Made by a program: the position numbers and the translations under genes
Shown: piece after piece, positions 21,946-34,586 of the stretch
Numbering within the stretch: the stretch's first letter is position 1
Layout: every line of letters starts with the position of its first letter
NCBI GenBank assembly: GCA_036768485.1
Contig: JAVLUZ010000142.1
Coordinates: 4,916,049 to 4,980,048 of the forward strand
Length of the DNA: 64,000 nt
Direction: 5' to 3'
DNA from: Mermis nigrescens
Lineage: Eukaryota; Nematoda; Enoplea; Mermithida; Mermithidae
The notes under the pieces: model-generated
The model's input: the letters and a program-made list of their open reading frames with translations, nothing else
What the model was told of the DNA's origin: nothing
Databases searched by the model: none

Positions 21946-23715
21946 GCACGGTTCCGTCGGTGTTTTCCACCCTAGGGGTCGTTCAAAGTGTTGGAAACGG
22001 GGTTCCCATGCATACGTGGGCAGCAGGAACATTCTGGGGGAAGGGTTGCAAGATTTTTCAAAAGGTAAAAAATGGCTTTAGGATGATGGTGTGGCGAAAA
22101 AACACCATTTTTCGACGTTTCTCATCGAGCACTATACATTGGCATAAAAAAATAGCGGAAAAAACGAAAACTATTTTCAAAAACTGAATTCTGGGGGTCA
22201 ATTTGATTTCTGAAGGGGCGGGTATTTTGGTTTCTCGGAGGGTTGCATTCCCACGCAAACCTCCCCCCACGCCCAGAGTGTGTTCCCGTAAGACCTATCA
22301 GGGTGCACGACCCCAAACCCGTTTTCGGCAAAATTTCTCCCACTGAAGGGGAGTTTGGGTACTCGGAAACGGAATACCCCCATTATTAATGCTGACCATT
22401 GTTCCGTCGGTGGTTCCTCCGCCCTAGGGTAGTCAAAGTGCTGGAAACGCAGTTCCTCAAGTAGAGCTCATCAGGGCTTACACCCTAAACTCCATTCTTG
22501 CACTTTAAACCACCTCAGGGCGGAGAAACTCCCGACGGAACCGAATTCAGCTTCACAAATGAATAATAGGGTACCCCGTTTTCGAACCGCTGAACCCCCT
22601 TCAGTGGGAGAAAAAAAATTTGCTAGAAACAGGGTTGGCGGGTTTCATCCTGATAGGTCCCTGGCTCAATGCACCAGTTTCCAGCACTTTGAACCACCGC
22701 TAGGGGAGAAACCCTAACGGAACCAGGGTTGGCTATGAATAATGGGAGACCTGTTTCCGAGCCCCTTAATACTCTTCGGTGAGAGACATTTTGCTGGAAA
22801 CGGTTGTAAATTCCATCTTAATAGGCCTTACTTGAAGATTTTTTGTTTCCGGCATTTTGGACTACCTCCAGGGCGAAGAAACCCCACGACGGAACCGGGA
22901 TCAGCTTCACATATGAATAACGGGTTAGCCATTTTCCGACCCGCTAAACCTCCTGAAATGAGAGAAATTTTGCCGAAAACGGTTGGGGTGTTCACCTTAA
23001 TGGGCCTACTTGAGGAACCCGTTTCTGATACTTTGGACTACCGTCAGGGCGGAAAAATCCCGGACGGAACCGGGTCAGCTTCACATATGAATAATGGGGT
23101 AACCCGTTTCCGAGCCCCCAATTCCCCTACAGTGGTAGGTAGGTGCCGGAAACGGGGTTTGGGAATTGGTCAGCCTGATGGACCTAACGTAGGAGACCCC
23201 GTTTCCGGGTTGGATTACACCGCCAGGGTGGGAAAATATCGGATGAAATCGGGGTCAGCTTTACATTTGAATAATGGGATACCCCGTTCCCGAGCCTAAA
23301 TCCCCCCTACAGTGGGAGAAATTGTGCCGCTAAACGGGGTTTGAGGTGTTCAGTCTGTTTGACCCAACTTAGGAAACCCAATTTCCGGCTTTTTGGACTA
23401 TCCCAGGGCGGAGAAACTCCCGACGGAACCGGGTTTAGCTTCACATATGAATAATGGGATACCCCGTTTTCGAACCCTACACCCGCTTCAGTGGAAAAAT
23501 TTTGCAAAAAAACGGGGTTTGGAGTGTTAACCCTAATGGGCTCTAATGGTAGAACTATGTCCTGTTTCTGGCACATTGGCCTACCCAAGAGGCGGAGAAA
23601 ACCCCGTTCAGCTTCGCATATGAATAATAGAATACCCCGCTTCACATAGAATAATTAGGTACACCATTTCTGAGCCATTAAACCCCCTTCAGTGGGAGAA
23701 TTTTGCGGAAAAAGT
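21945..23715. repeat. ~178-bp satellite array with inverted unit and inserted MITE
   Basis: Direct units are marked by CATATGAATAATGGG at about 22,561, 22,737, 22,915, 23,089, 23,269, 23,449 and 23,622, giving spacings of 173-180 bp. Each also holds GGCGGAGAAACTCCCGACGG and CCCCGTTTCCGAGCCCC. The first stretch (21,948-22,440) is a unit in the opposite orientation, interrupted at 22,010-22,280 by a hAT-like MITE. Open frames across it are shadows of the repeat. The block-B copy is at 43,230-45,010. Confidence 0.8.
22010..22280. mobile_element. hAT-like MITE inside the inverted satellite unit
   Basis: It shares GGGCAGCAGGAACATTCTGG, GCAAGATTTTTCAAAAGG, GAATTCTGGGGG and CCCCACGCCCA with the element at 1,332-1,591. 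GTTCCC flanks it on both sides (about 22,001 and 22,283), a likely part of the target duplication. Confidence 0.6.
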
Positions 23716-23719
23716 TAGA

Positions 23720-25250
23720 AGAGTTCACCCTGATAGTGAGGATTACAACCGACCTCATCTCTTTCCGTGTCATTCAAACGAGATATAAATTTGTCGAAAA
23801 GTTCCCAAAATTGCCGTTTTATTTTTTAAGCTGGAACCTTTTATCTTCTTACGTTAGACTCCCTTGCAGACTGATGTCAAAAAAATTTGGTGTCTATGTC
23901 ATCCACATAGTTACAGTCTACCTTCAAAGCCAAACCTAAAAAAATCAGTTGTTGTAACCCAAAAAAGCAGGGCCAATTTTCCAAACTTATGAGGAAGGTG
24001 CCTCGTAGCACCTTACGTGATGCCTGATATTTATTTTTCACAAATATTAGGAATCAGCCCAAGAACTGCAAAAAAAGTTCGATTGTAACCTAAAAAAACC
24101 GCTGTAACTAAAAAAGATTAATGCTAAGTATACGTTGCCATTAAAACGAAATTGCTTTTCATCAAGTTGCATAATTATGCACACAGAATTCTTGCAGAGG
24201 ATGTAGAAGAGACTTACCTGGGTGTTTCTATCAATTGAAGACTTTATTTGTGAAATTTATAGCACTTTTAATAAAATTCAGAAAAAATTATTGATTTTTA
24301 TATAAATGTGATAAAATGAATGGAAATATCGTAAAAAATGAATTTTTCTCAAAGAATATGATCATGTAAGGTCAACTAACTAATTTACGCTGCAAATACG
24401 CACTTCGCATAACATTTTGAAGGTGGTTTTAGTTCCCATGGGTTTTTACCTCCCAAATGGAATTTGCTGGTTTTTAATTTTGACTTCCAGGCTCGATTTA
24501 TTCTCCAAAGCAAAGGGATCCATGGAATTAAGTAAGTGGCGAAAGATGCAGCATCGACGGGAGATGATTCTGATTATATAAGTTTCTAGAATGGGGTGCT
24601 TGCACAATGAATATACGCAAAAAACATGAAAAGTGGTTTTTTTTACAGGCCATGACTATACATTATGGATCCAGCCAAGGTTTCCTTAATGGCTTAGAAA
24701 CTGTTTATTCGCTCCTTATAGAAATTTAGTATCATCTAACATATACAATTTTCGCTGCGGACTACTTTTTCTGTTTTCCTCGTCCTATGGATTTTTTTGT
24801 GGCTGAATTTTTGCTGATTTTTCTATTAAAAATCAGGCATTTAATCTTTTTTATTCAATGCCGTTCTTTAGTGTTAAGATAAAAATTGCCATGTTTTACT
24901 TCAAAGTTGGGATGGACATTTTTGTGTCCATGTTCATTTATATGAGCTAGAAGATTGCTTAATGTTGATTATGTTGTTGTACATATATATAAAAGATATT
25001 CGTTCATAACGTGAAAACTAGAGCTTGAGAATTCCGGAATTGTTTAAGAGACTGACATAATGTATACCAACCTTTTGCAGGAAAATAATCAGATTTGGAG
25101 GATCTGAAACGCTGCAGAATGGAAAGATGTAGAAATTTTTTAGAGGTAAATGAGGCATAAAGACTGAAAATGGATTAAAATTGACAATAGTCTTCTAAAG
25201 TGCTCGAAATTGATCAGACACTGTGAAATAACGAATTTTTAACGCTCTTT
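23720..25250. other. block A unique DNA, no gene seen
   Basis: AT-rich; no exon could be supported. 25,140-25,235 carries a dispersed motif (AAAGTGCTCGAAATTGATCA) that recurs in variant form at 36,315-36,345, suggesting an old repeat family. Confidence 0.4.
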
Positions 25251-25257
25251 TATCACT

Positions 25258-25345
25258 TACGGGCAGAGCCCTGCGCTGGGCAGGTCGGCCACTTTACCGC
25301 CCCGTGGGGAGCTTTTTTGCGGGGCGGGGCGGGCCTTTGCTTTAT
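25258..25345. repeat. GC-rich foldback patch
   Basis: An isolated G+C-rich stretch in AT-rich DNA: CAGAGCCCTGCGCTGGGCAG, CCGCCCCGTGGGG and TGCGGGGCGGGGCGGGCC, able to pair as a hairpin around TTTTTT. It resembles one end of a hAT-type element. The block-B copy (46,588-46,660) pairs better, with CGCCCCGC against GCGGGGCG. Confidence 0.5.
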
Positions 25346-25447
25346 TTTTAAATTTTTGTTGTGCAAAAGGATACGTGCGCCTTGCAACTATTAGGATAAC
25401 TTGATTTACTATAATGCAAGCAGTTTGGAATAAGGATTTCATCCTAA

Positions 25448-25697
25448 CTATAATCTGTTTCACGAAACCTTGTGCTTGGATCAAAATTCTTGAGTCAATC
25501 TTAATCGATTACAAAAGTGGTTTAAACTGAAGCAGCAATTATCTACGCAATAGTCTGCATAGCCATGGATAAGCACATGAAGTTTTCTTGTACAAAATTT
25601 CATTACAGTAAGCAAGTTGGAAAGCACTTTAGTAGCAGCTCACTAGATGGCTGAAAATTGATTTCCATGCACAAGGTTTCGCGAAAATAGACTATAG
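25448..25697. mobile_element. 250-bp MITE, ACGAAACCTTGTGC ends (block A)
   Basis: It begins CTATAATCTGTTTCACGAAA and ends TTTCGCGAAAATAGACTATAG. The inverted ends extend about 40 bp, through CCTTGTGCTTGGATCA on the left and TTTCCATGCACAAGG on the right. Same family as 620-840. No coding sequence. Confidence 0.7.
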
Positions 25698-25810
25698 TTC
25701 TAAAGTAATGCTCTGCTGCTCATCGCTGAATAAATACTTAATGAAATAGAACACATAGGGAGCTGTTAAAATAATACAAATAAAAGTAATCCGGCTTTAC
25801 CATGCATAAA

Positions 25811-25941
<131 letters not shown>

Positions 25942-26978
25942 TAGGTAGCGCGTCAGCGCGTACCAATAATATACTTGGGTACCCCCAACATATGTCCCCC
26001 TCCCCTCACAGCTATAACGGCACACATCTGAGAGGTGCGGTTTTTTTAAGGTAGACCAAAAAAACTTAGTGCCCCCATTTTTTTCTTGTTTTAGACTCAA
26101 TACCGAGCGCGTCATTGAGTATGTAAAGTTTACACCAAAAATTCAAATAATTTGCGGAGGGCCAATTTTTTTAAAAAAATGTTTTCCCTAATTAGTAGGT
26201 TACGAATCCAGTCTTAAAATTTCTTTACACTCATTGGTTGTTGCACAGGAGTGTAAACTGAACGGATTTTACAGTTTTCGTGTGGCCGAGCATATCTAAC
26301 TCAGTTTTACATTCTATGCAGTCTGATTGGTTTCAAAAGGTAGACGGTTATAAAATCTAGGGGAATTTTTTTATTTTTTTCTCTTAAAAAGTAATATTTT
26401 TGAATTTAGAGGCGGTTTATTGTAAAGAGTCTGAGACAAAAAAATATTTTTTCTCTGCCATATTCTCCACTTAGTAGAAAGAACGTGGTAACTACCTTTA
26501 AAATCTGCGTCGTCTCAAGTGCTACACGTCAAAATTTATTTTGTTTCTTTACAATCAATATTGCGTTATTAGTGCAGGTGTAAACTTTACACGAAAAAAT
26601 TTTCTGCCCAGAGCGTCGTGGATGATGAATTTTTTTTAAATGTTCTCTGTGAGGTCAGAATAACGAATCTGACTTTCAAACTTTTCTACAATCAATACAC
26701 AGTACCAGGGTTTAAACTTTACACTCTAGTGGATGAGTAAAAAAAACAGATTCTGTGAAGATTTCTAAGCCAACTTTTTCGGTTATGAATTAAGATAATT
26801 TCAACAAATAAAAATAAAGTAACTTTTAAGGGCTACACGTCAAAGCAAACCGCGTTCAAAAAAACGTAATATTGAGTTGTTTATGGGGGTGTAAAGTCCG
26901 AAATCTGAGGTGTAAAATGGGCAAAAAAACAGGTTTTTTCGTATTTAATTGGTAAATCATATCAAATATTTTGCGGAA

Positions 26979-27426
26979 CATAAGTTTTGCACATACAAAC
27001 ATACTACAATCAAAGGGCTACAAACTGGCCCAAACCGAATTTATTTACACTCAATGGGGCGTTCGATTTAGATTTTTAAAGTTTACAATGTGGTGGACAG
27101 TGAAAAATACGTGTTTGTCATATTTTTGTTCGCCACCCCTTAAAAAGTACTTTATTTTATCTTATTCGACCTCTCCCGACTTCTTCACTTCATATTTTTG
27201 TTCGCCACCCCTTAGAAAGTACTTTATTTTTTACCCTATTCGACCTCTCCCGACTTCTAAACAGAGAAATGGCGAACAAAAATATGCACAAACACGTATT
27301 TTCCACTGTCCGCAAATTGTAAACTTAAAAAATCTGAACCTAACGCCCCATTGAGTGTAAATAAATTCGGTTTGGGCCAGTTTGTAGCCCTTTGATTGTG
27401 GTACGTTTGTATGTGCCAAACTTATG
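26979..27426. repeat. inner foldback with 156-bp arms (block A)
   Basis: Arms at 26,979-27,134 and 27,271-27,426 are near-perfect inverse copies: CATAAGTTTTGCACATAC faces GTATGTGCCAAACTTATG, and TTTTTGTTCGCC faces GGCGAACAAAAA. The loop holds a ~70-bp direct repeat (CACCCCTTAAAAAGTACTTT, CTCTCCCGACTTCT) in two copies. A solo, diverged copy of the arm is at 29,900-30,120. Block-B copy: 48,359-48,808. Confidence 0.75.
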
Positions 27427-27873
27427 TTTGTAAAGCTACTGAAAAAATTTTTTTTTGGAAAAAAAATCAGTTTGGGTTTTTTTGAAACAGATGAAAAAAC
27501 CGATTGATTGCCCATATGTAAATTCTTGTGCTCAATTTCCATACGCACGTACACGACCGTTAAGCCCAACGCTCAAATTAGTCGCCCGGGACCACCTTCC
27601 CCTAAAAATTATCATATTTTTCATTCCATTCCACTACCATATTTTCAATCAAAATCCGGGATAGGAAAATGCGCTCAGGCTTAATGCGACTTGAGTACGC
27701 ATTGATATGTGTGTTATCATATCTTACGTGTGTTAAAAGATCATATTGTGTGTCTCATATTTGTGCCTGTCTCGTTTGTACAGCACCTTTGCCGTAAGCT
27801 TTTGCCCATAGGCCTATTGTCGTATTTATAGATCCTTTTCATATCTTGGTTCGTGTTGTTACGCCTCTTTTTC

Positions 27874-27915
27874 GCGTCAGTTAAAACTGCGTGCGAGAGC
27901 AGTTTTGACTGACGC
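27874..27915. repeat. 17-bp-arm hairpin
   Basis: GCGTCAGTTAAAACTGC and GCAGTTTTGACTGACGC pair with one mismatch around GTGCGAGA. It lies in the middle segment of the giant element. The block-B version near 49,265-49,300 keeps only part of the right arm. Confidence 0.5.
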
Positions 27916-28769
27916 CTAATTTACATTTACAATTGGTTTGAGCCTGAGCCTCTCCGCCAGCTTCCGCGCTGAGCGTATCTTTTTTTCCGTCGCCGTATGT
28001 GAGCAGACTCCGTACGTGCCTTTTTGCTTAATACCTTGGCTGCGAACTCGTCTGCTTGTTTTCCTGCGTAGTGTGCGCTTCTTTTCGCCGTACGCTTTGT
28101 TTTTAATCATTCGTGTTTGTGCCAATTGGCATCAGTTGTATGCCTTTGGCAGGGCTTTGTGCCTTGTTTTAATTACATTGTTTGATTTTACTGATTATCA
28201 TAACACGACGGTCGGCAGCATATCTCCGTGCTGTGCTTCTTAATTGCTTCATAATTTTTCTGTCCAAAAAAATTGTAAAAATTAATTATTTAATTAACGA
28301 TGCTGGGCTCGGTTGAATTTCCGTGCTGTTGAATTATGTCCTTGTGCTACACTATACTTAGGAACCCTTAATATTTTCAAGCACCGGAATTCGGACCAAA
28401 ACAAGTTAAATAATATGGATTTTGGGCCCTCAATTAGGTTTCCGGGAACTTACTTTAATTAGGTACTTAATCTCAAAGGGGTTAAAAGTAAGTAAGTTTC
28501 CCTAAAAGTGCGTGCGTAGAGGGCCGGGCTACCTAGAATAGGCCAGACCGCTTACCCCGAGATGCGGGCTGGTGATCGACCCTCCTAAAAGGGCGAGAAC
28601 CCCGATGTGAGCGCATAAGCTTGAGATTCGGGTTAAGTAAGTGAAGTGAACGTGGCAAGGTCTACGTTTACGCATCTGATATTTATTTGTCCTTGGGCCA
28701 GGGCCATTGTGAAGACTTAATTTTTTCATAAATGTTGATCGTAATATCAGAATTACGAATCCGACTTGC

Positions 28770-28822
28770 ACATGGAGAGCAATCGTTTAATACATCAGTG
28801 TGATTGCTCTCCATGTCTAGAT
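28770..28822. repeat. degenerate hairpin, block A
   Basis: ACATGGAGAGCAATC is followed by GATTGCTCTCCATGT with a loop between. In block B (50,166-50,225) the same place is a perfect 26-bp inverted repeat. Confidence 0.6.
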
Positions 28823-30855
28823 TTTTATTACTTGAAAACATATTATAAACACGGCTAAGAAGGATTTAACTTTAATGCAACCCATTTAAAGACAAATAAT
28901 CTTCTATTGATCTGGACACTTGAACTAATTTTTAAATCACTTTAGATTACTTATGAGGTAAAAAACTCACTTAATTGATGTCTCACATATGAATCCTTGA
29001 AAATTTCTTGACTTCGTTAAAGTCTCTGCAAGTCTATCAATTAAGGTTAACACGTAATGTAAACTTTACACAAACACATAGCGTAAAGAATATTTAGTCA
29101 GGATTAGCAAAATTTTGATATTGCTCCGATACTTTCAACATTCATGGAAAAATGAGTCTCCATAACGTTTTAAAGACAAATAAACATTGAAGTTTAAGCA
29201 CTTTACCAATACTGCGTTGCCAGCAAGCACTTATTTGATATATATTTCATTCCCTGTAAATTTTAGATCTCAGGAAAAAATTTCGGTTTTTGCAATGCTT
29301 TAGAACAAAAGGCTAACATACAGTGTAAAAATTACTCGGATATTATGATCAACATTCATGAAAAAATTATGTCTCTACAATGGTCTGAGGACAAATAAAC
29401 AATGAGTGTAAACTACTTTACATCACTGTTGGATGTAAACAAACGCACCTACGTGACGTCTCGGCTGATCCTTTAAAAATTTTTAGGCTCCAGGAAAAAA
29501 TTAGGTTTCGGAATGCTCAAGCAGATAAACACATATGTAGTGTAAACTTCATGTAAACACCTCGTGTAAAAGAAAATTTTGGTTGATCCGTAATTTTGAT
29601 ATTGTTCCGATATTACGATTAATATTTATGAAAAAAATCAAGTCTCCATAATGTTCTAGCGGGCAAACTAACAATTGGTGTAAACCACTTTACAACACTG
29701 TATAGTGTAAAATATGCGCCAGACTGGCATATCAAATTTGGTTCCTGGTCCATTTCTAGACTTGATAATCGTGTCCCTGACTCATAACCGGAGAAGCAGG
29801 CAGAAAAAACAAGCAAACGCATTTCGTGCACAAATTTTTGACTTTACACTCGCTAAATATTAATGTATAGACACTTTGCTGTGACACGTACCCGATATAA
29901 AGCACTTTATTTTTATTCTATTAGACTTATCCCGACTTCCTGGACGGAGAAAGTGGCGAACAAAAAACGAAACAAAAACGTATTTTCCATCATTTAGAAC
30001 ACCTTAAACTTTAAAATTCCGTACCGAACTCCCCATTGAGTTTAAAAGAAATTCGGTTTGGTACAATTTGTAGCTTTTAAATCGTAGTACATTCCTGTGT
30101 GCCAAAATTATCTTGCAAAAATTATTTGGTATGATTTATTAATCAAAATTCGGAAAAAACGTGTTCTTTCGCCCATTTTATCCTGATTTCGAACTTTACA
30201 CTCCCGTAAATGCTCACTATTGCGTTTTTAAATGCGGTTTGCTGCGGTGTGTAGCTCCTGAGAGGCACTTTATTACTGCTGTATTTAATTCACCCTGACT
30301 CATAAGCGGAAAAATTTGGCAGAGATATGTTAGTTAAAATCCGTTTTTACACTATCCACTAGAGTGTAAACTTTAAACCCCAGCATCACTCACCATAAGG
30401 CATAGAAGACTTTGCTTATATGCAGAATGTAATATGATCCGCTCTACATTTCTGTCAGAAAACATTTAAAAAAACTCATAACCGGAGTTAGTATCGGACA
30501 TAAGCAGGTTGAAAACTCGACCCAAAAAGTGCTTTTCACCCTCCAGATTTTCGCACTCTTTACACTGTCATTCGATAACTAATGCGAATTTCAAAAAAAC
30601 CAAAAAAAGTGACATCTGTAGATTCATCCCTCCCATTATCTATGTAACAATTTACATAGTCATCAATACTCAGTACAGCCGCACAGTAAAGGTCTAAAAT
30701 TTATCTATGTCATAACGTTCACATAATTTCTGCCTATTTCTTGTGATTTTATATTTAGAAAAACAAATAAACGCGGGCAGCGGAATTTTCTATTATCTTT
30801 CTTTTAAAAAATCGCATCTTCCAGAAGTGTCCCGTTATAGCTGTAGGAGGTGCTG

Positions 30856-31022
30856 CAATTTAAATTTTAGTACTATTGTTTCTTTTAGCGCTACTAAATC
30901 ATTAACGCAATCAACATAATTTTTTCTTTCTTGTGTATACCAATAACAATAAGTCACAAAATAAAAGTACCAATTGCATAATAATGAACAATTCAATATA
31001 TTAAAACAAAATTTTCTTTCAA
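30856..31022. other. block-A-specific patch replacing the element end
   Basis: About 167 bp with no match in block B. Homology stops within the right terminal repeat of the giant element and resumes at GAGAGTATATATGTTTGATG (31,024). Block B has a different 213 bp here (52,302-52,514). Confidence 0.65.
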
Positions 31023-31319
31023 GAGAGTATATATGTTTGATGATAACAATTCAAACGTTAACTATCTGAATTACACCTAACCACACTATCTATAATCAAA
31101 TAAAGCAGGCATTGGCAATGAAATAGCCCTTATTAAAATATTCCATAACCCGGAGCTCGATTCATCAAAAATTAAACTATATCCTTGACAAACACGTCTG
31201 CTTTGGCTCCTCAGGGACTGTTTGCCGCTAACAGGAATACGCTTGAATAAAAATTAGAACAAATGTTGGAAGTCACCACCAGGCAAGTAGGTGAAGGGAG
31301 CTGATGGAGATCAAGTCAC

Positions 31320-31575
31320 ACTTGGGCGTAGGGGGAGTTAAGGGTATGCACCCCTAGAAGGTGGAATACTCCCCCTCCCTAAAGACACAAAAAATACCCC
31401 AAAATTCAATTTTTGACTATTGCTTCGTTTTTCACACTTTTTTTGTTGCCGATGGATAATACTCGATGTAAAACGTTGAAAAATGGTATTTTTCGTCATA
31501 GCACCATTTTTAAGACCATTTTCTGGCTTTAACGAAAAAAACCCGCACAATTCCGGTGCTGCCCAATCATGGTGC
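31320..31575. mobile_element. hAT-like MITE, minus orientation (block A)
   Basis: It reads TTGGGCGTAGGGGGAGTTAA at the left and CCGGTGCTGCCCAATCATGG at the right, the reverse complement layout of the element at 1,332-1,591. CAAGTC occurs just outside both ends (about 31,311 and 31,575), a probable part of the target duplication. Confidence 0.6.
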
Positions 31576-31579
31576 AAGT

Positions 31580-34430
31580 CTCCCGAGTGTTTTTACCAAT
31601 GGTCCCGAAGGAGAAAATTTAAAATTCTTGAGCATGGTAGGTATTAAACCGTCGCCAGCATAGATCTTAGCATACAAAGAGCTATTATAGGTACAGAATG
31701 GGAATTCTGAGGGGTCAGGCCAAAAACTTTCATGAAAAGTACGTTTTTAAGCTTAAAAAACGATAGGCACACGTCAAAAAACACTGTTTTTGTACGGTAC
31801 AGACACAGCTCGCTCTTTTGGACATAAAAACGTAAAAGGAATCTCGAAAAAATTTGAAAAAATTGGGTAAACTTGAACAAAATATAGACAAAAAATGTCC
31901 ATAAGGCGCGAAGCGCCGAGAAATTATAGATTTTGGAGCCAAAACTGAGCTAAAAACGCCTAAAAGACACACTTCTCACAACTTCAATCAAGTTTTCTGA
32001 AAACGACAATTCTGAGGGGTCGCAGTCATTTTGTGGGGTTCATTTGCCGCTTCTGGGGTTCAAACCCTCTCCAAGACCCCTTCTCCCAAGAACACGTCTG
32101 ATTATCTATCCAAAATTTTCAATCGCCTCGAGACGGATTGTTTGTTTTTGCATAATTTTTGTCTTCAAAAAAAGTAATCTTTACGATTTCGTCAATGTAT
32201 AAGTTTCCAGCGCTTCCTAGCCAATCATTTATTTTCTGCATTGTTTGTCTAGCTACGCTCAAAAATTGAGTACAAACCGAGTTAAAAATTTTTCAGCATA
32301 GTCGATTATGGACAGAATGTTGAGAAATCATTTTTACATAACTATTTATAACAAGTTAAATTTATTGAACACTCTCCGATTTTTGGATGTATGTATTTAG
32401 CACGTCGTTATTTTACGTTAGTTGCCGATGACTTCTGGATTGAGGGAATAACCCCAAATTTCGGAAGTCAACTTCTTGAAGCGCATTTGAAAAAGGACAG
32501 AATAGATTTAGCACACATTTTGAGCTAATAATAGTCCCAAAACGTTCGCTTTTCGCCGGATTTAGTGTTTTTGTACAATTCATGTCTTCTGAACAGCTCA
32601 GGTTTGAGTAGGACATATTGAATCCTTTAAAAGTTTTCTTGGGCTCTCAAACGCAGATTTATTTATTGTTCGTATTGTTTTCCTATGCGAAGTAGGTATC
32701 AATTGAGTATAAAAGTGAAAGACTGCCAGAATAGACTCAAACTTGGTCGGACATATGATTATTAATTATTATCAATTATTAAGCTACATATTTTATGCAA
32801 CATTTTTCAATATGATAAAAACCAAATTAAATTTATTAAAAACTTTTAAAATTTTTTCTTCTCAATTGAATATAATATTAAAACATTTTGTTTTTTTATT
32901 GTTTTTATTGAAAAATATTTTACCATTTTCTTCTCAGGAAACATTGTTCTTGCCTAAGTGCTAATAATTTTTGAGATAATTGACTTCAAAATTTCAGCTG
33001 TTACCAAATTCAGATGGCCGGTAATATGTCTGAATGTCACCTAATCGACATACTTGATTGTTGCTCTTGTCCTTCCTTTTTGTCCTTCCTTTTGTTCTTT
33101 CTTTTGTCGTTTCACATAGTAATCTACGTATCCGGTGTAATTTGCGTTCGCTGCGAGCTTTGCGCAGTCGAAGGTCAAAGCTGAAAATTTCGACATAATC
33201 AAATACGAAACGGATGCAAACTCTATTCATTTATAAAATTTCAAATTTCATGAGGTTTTGAATTTGGTTGTATTCGGGCATAAAAATGGGAGGAAATGGC
33301 TGAAATACATCCATGTCGACGTATAATAATGGTTTTTTATTTAAGCGAAAAACAGCAATATAAATCAGAATTTGAAGCATTGGCCCATTAGGAAAAACAA
33401 AATTTTCTAATTATCGCCTGCATAAAATTTCTGAATAGGTTGAACTTGTAAAAATAGAATAGAACACGTCCAGGTCCCGTTTTTCCAATAGACTGTCTAC
33501 CAATGGTGCACAATGAAAAAATTCGATCTCATTACCAAAGCAGACGAGTGGGTAATCATTCGAAAGCCCGTTTCCCAAGAATTCGAGACGTGCGCAAATT
33601 AAATACACAAAATGCAGCGCTAGCAGCCTTGTGGAAATATCCATCAAGTTCATGATGTTTTTGCATTAAAAAGACCATTTGACGATCTGTCTCTATGCAC
33701 GATATCCCAAGTGTAACTGTAAGCTAATGCGCTATTGTTGCCTCTTAAAATTTATTTGTTTTCACTGAAAATAGCCGTTCGGAGTAGAACGGAATAGTCG
33801 AATTCATGGTGAGAGTGATAGAAAATCCAGAAGATTTACATTTTAGAAGGTAAAATTTACCAGTTTTTGTGTCATGGTTTAATGTAAATTAACAGAAACT
33901 GAGTTTTATCGGAGAGTACTTTTGTTTCTTCATTCCAAATTCCAAAAACATTTCGTTTTTTAAATCGGTTCGGCGGTTTTGAAAATAACTCAGAAAAACT
34001 ATATTTACCACTTGCTTCATTACCGATTTTTTTATAGTTTCACTTTACTTTATCAGCCAAAGGAGCAATTGCATCGAATAAATAGTTTTCAGAAGTAAAA
34101 TCAAATTCTCTTCCTAATGAATGCGCAATTTCTTTATAATATTTGATACTGAATAAAGCCACATTACACAAAATGCTGATTTAAATATCTTTCAAATTTT
34201 GGGATCCAGCCAGATACTACCCACTTCGGCTTATGCGAATTTAATGTACGTCGTTGCTGCAGTCGACCTCTCGCAGCACAAATTAAGCCCCTTCTTCTTA
34301 AATGTTTTTGTGCTGTGTATAGAATTCGTGAACTTTTTAAGGAATATAGCTAGAATAAAGTAATTAGAGAACGCATACAAATGCAGGTAGAAAAGCGAGT
34401 AATAAGATTAATGCCTTCATAAATTTACCC
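31580..34430. other. block A unique DNA, no gene seen
   Basis: AT-rich. Several 60-80-codon frames exist but differ or break between blocks A and B. 32,030-32,100 has a CCCTCTCCAAGACCCCTTCT tail resembling the dispersed MITE ends. No exon is claimed. Confidence 0.4.
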
Positions 34431-34431
34431 C

Positions 34432-34586
34432 TCATTTCCCGCTGGCCATTTCATGACAATTTGTCACAGTGCTAGGGACATATTTGCATGGGTCATCTTC
34501 TAAGTGACGCAATAATGAGCAAATTCCAGCACGATTAATGCAGTAATTGGTAGCAACTCCACCGACCGTAATGGACTGTTTGCATC
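34432..34586 (-). pseudogene. exon 2 of small eight-cysteine protein, copy A
   Basis: The acceptor (minus strand CATTTATGCAG) gives an exon starting GATGCAAACAG. Joined in phase 1 it reads GCKQSITVGGVATNYC, then INRAGICSLLRHLEDDPCK, then YVPSTVTNCHEMASGK and a stop at 34,432-34,434. Five of the eight cysteines lie here. Reading of the exon itself is intact. The call is pseudogene only because exon 1 of this copy is shifted. The last four codons differ from copy B, where a one-base change removes this stop; which C-terminus is original is not known. Confidence 0.6.

Larger units (their letters stand above)
25942..30855. mobile_element. giant imperfect foldback element, block A copy, right end lost
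   Basis: The left terminal repeat (AGGTAGCGCGTCAGCGCGTA, ATACTTGGGTACCCCCAAC, CACAGCTATAACGG) starts just after the TA tract. The inverse counterpart near 30,835 keeps only CCGTTATAGCTGTAGG before it is cut. Inside, long arms face each other: 26,700-26,960 (CTTTACACTCTAGTGGATGA, CAAAGCAAACCGCG, AATGGGCAAAAAAACAGG) is mirrored by 30,130-30,400. The words GTGTAAA and TTTACAC recur throughout. No transposase was seen. The complete version is 47,319-52,363. Confidence 0.65.

Noticed and set aside
22742..23299. 185-codon open frame
   Set aside because: It runs across several satellite units and differs in block B. Its repeating peptide is a by-product of the ~178-bp repeat.
28490..28640. Possible tRNA-like or SINE-like stretch (GGGCTACC...GGTGATCGACC)
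   Set aside because: No cloverleaf could be built, and there is no convincing A box and B box pair at correct spacing.
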